Positions 5,022 through 5,122 of a DNA stretch of 5,122 nucleotides are shown piece by piece. The notes below the pieces were generated by a model that ran no database searches, was not told the origin of the DNA, and saw only the letters and a program-made list of their open reading frames with translations. The number at the start of each line of letters is the position of its first letter. Position 1 is the first letter of the stretch. The position numbers were made by a program, and so were the translations under genes. Origin of the DNA: Micrococcales bacterium (GTDB lineage Bacteria; Actinomycetota; Actinomycetes; Actinomycetales; Dermatophilaceae). The stretch spans positions 1 to 5,122 of the forward strand of contig PKWT01000290.1 of assembly GCA_003132125.1 (NCBI GenBank), read 5' to 3'.

Positions 5022-5079
5022 AATTGAGAAGTTAACGTTACGTTTAACATAACTATCGGAATACCATTGTGTGGAGGTG
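5014..5079. promoter_or_regulatory. AT-rich promoter/operator region before the right-edge gene
   Basis: The spacer 5021-5070 is far richer in A/T than the rest of the window. It holds GTTAA-N8-TTAAC (5031-5048), three ACGTT motifs (5014, 5035 and 5040), and TTGAGA at 5024-5029, which could be a -35 box for the plus strand; the -10 match (ACATAA or TAACAT, near 5045-5052) is loose. GGAGG at 5073-5077 is the ribosome binding site of the next gene. The dyad is seen directly; promoter and operator roles are inferred. Confidence 0.5.
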
Positions 5080-5085
5080 AGTGCT

Positions 5086-5122
5086 GTGGCGGCCCGTACG
5101 CCTGATCGTCCCGTAGACCGAT
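5086..5122 (+). CDS. N-terminus of an unknown gene, cut by the right edge
   Basis: GTG at 5086, eight bases after GGAGG (5073-5077), opens a frame reading VAARTPDRPVDR to the window end. An in-frame GTG at 5077 overlaps the ribosome binding site and is less likely. Only 12 codons are visible, so no family can be assigned. The AT-rich dyad before it suggests a regulated gene. Confidence 0.5.
   Translation, partial: MAARTPDRPVDR

Noticed and set aside
1..5122. tRNA, rRNA or complete insertion sequence
   Set aside because: No cloverleaf or rRNA sequence was recognised by eye, and neither IstB nor any full transposase with matched ends is present.

Overview
The window is high-GC DNA in which real genes carry G or C at most third codon positions, as in actinobacteria. 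The gene content fits that: a cysteine-less DksA/TraR-type protein, a ClpC-like C-terminus, a CBS-CBS-BON protein and an IS21-type IstA start. I cannot name the genus. The region looks like an accessory or decaying stretch, where a few intact small genes sit between truncated or frameshifted remnants.

Layout. Positions 1-881 (minus) hold a DUF72/YecE-family gene that runs off the left edge, with a perfect palindrome upstream of it. Positions 1007-1412 (minus) hold a small helical unknown protein and a second fragment with an in-frame TAG. Near 1412 this meets, head to head, a plus-strand ClpC C-terminal remnant (1415-1791) that has lost its sensor-2 segment and its frame. About 460 bases follow with no convincing intact gene (1792-2249). 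A DksA/TraR-like gene with an excellent ribosome binding site lies at 2250-2600 (plus). A transposase-like C-terminal remnant (2761-2934) and a cluster of related inverted repeats (2953-3066) come next. Then come a 36-codon fragment (3126-3236, minus), the CBS-CBS-BON gene (3253-3987, minus), a frameshifted IstA N-terminus (about 4050-4201, minus), and an intact 92-residue Cys/His-rich protein (4398-4676, minus). A frameshifted small ORF follows (4859-5021, minus). At the right edge an AT-rich spacer precedes the first codons of a plus-strand gene (5086 onward).

How they may work together. The intact CBS-BON, DksA-like and Cys/His-rich genes are the kind of small stress or signalling genes often found near one another in actinobacteria, but nothing here proves a shared pathway. 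The CBS-BON gene and the 92-residue gene have nearly identical sequence just before their start codons. Each intact minus-strand gene has a perfect hairpin 20-45 bases upstream, with unrelated arm sequences. I see no complete mobile element, RNA gene or CRISPR array. The oddest points are the loss of all four zinc ligands in the DksA-like protein, and the IstA helix-turn-helix frame that, apart from one extra base, runs into the CBS-BON gene.
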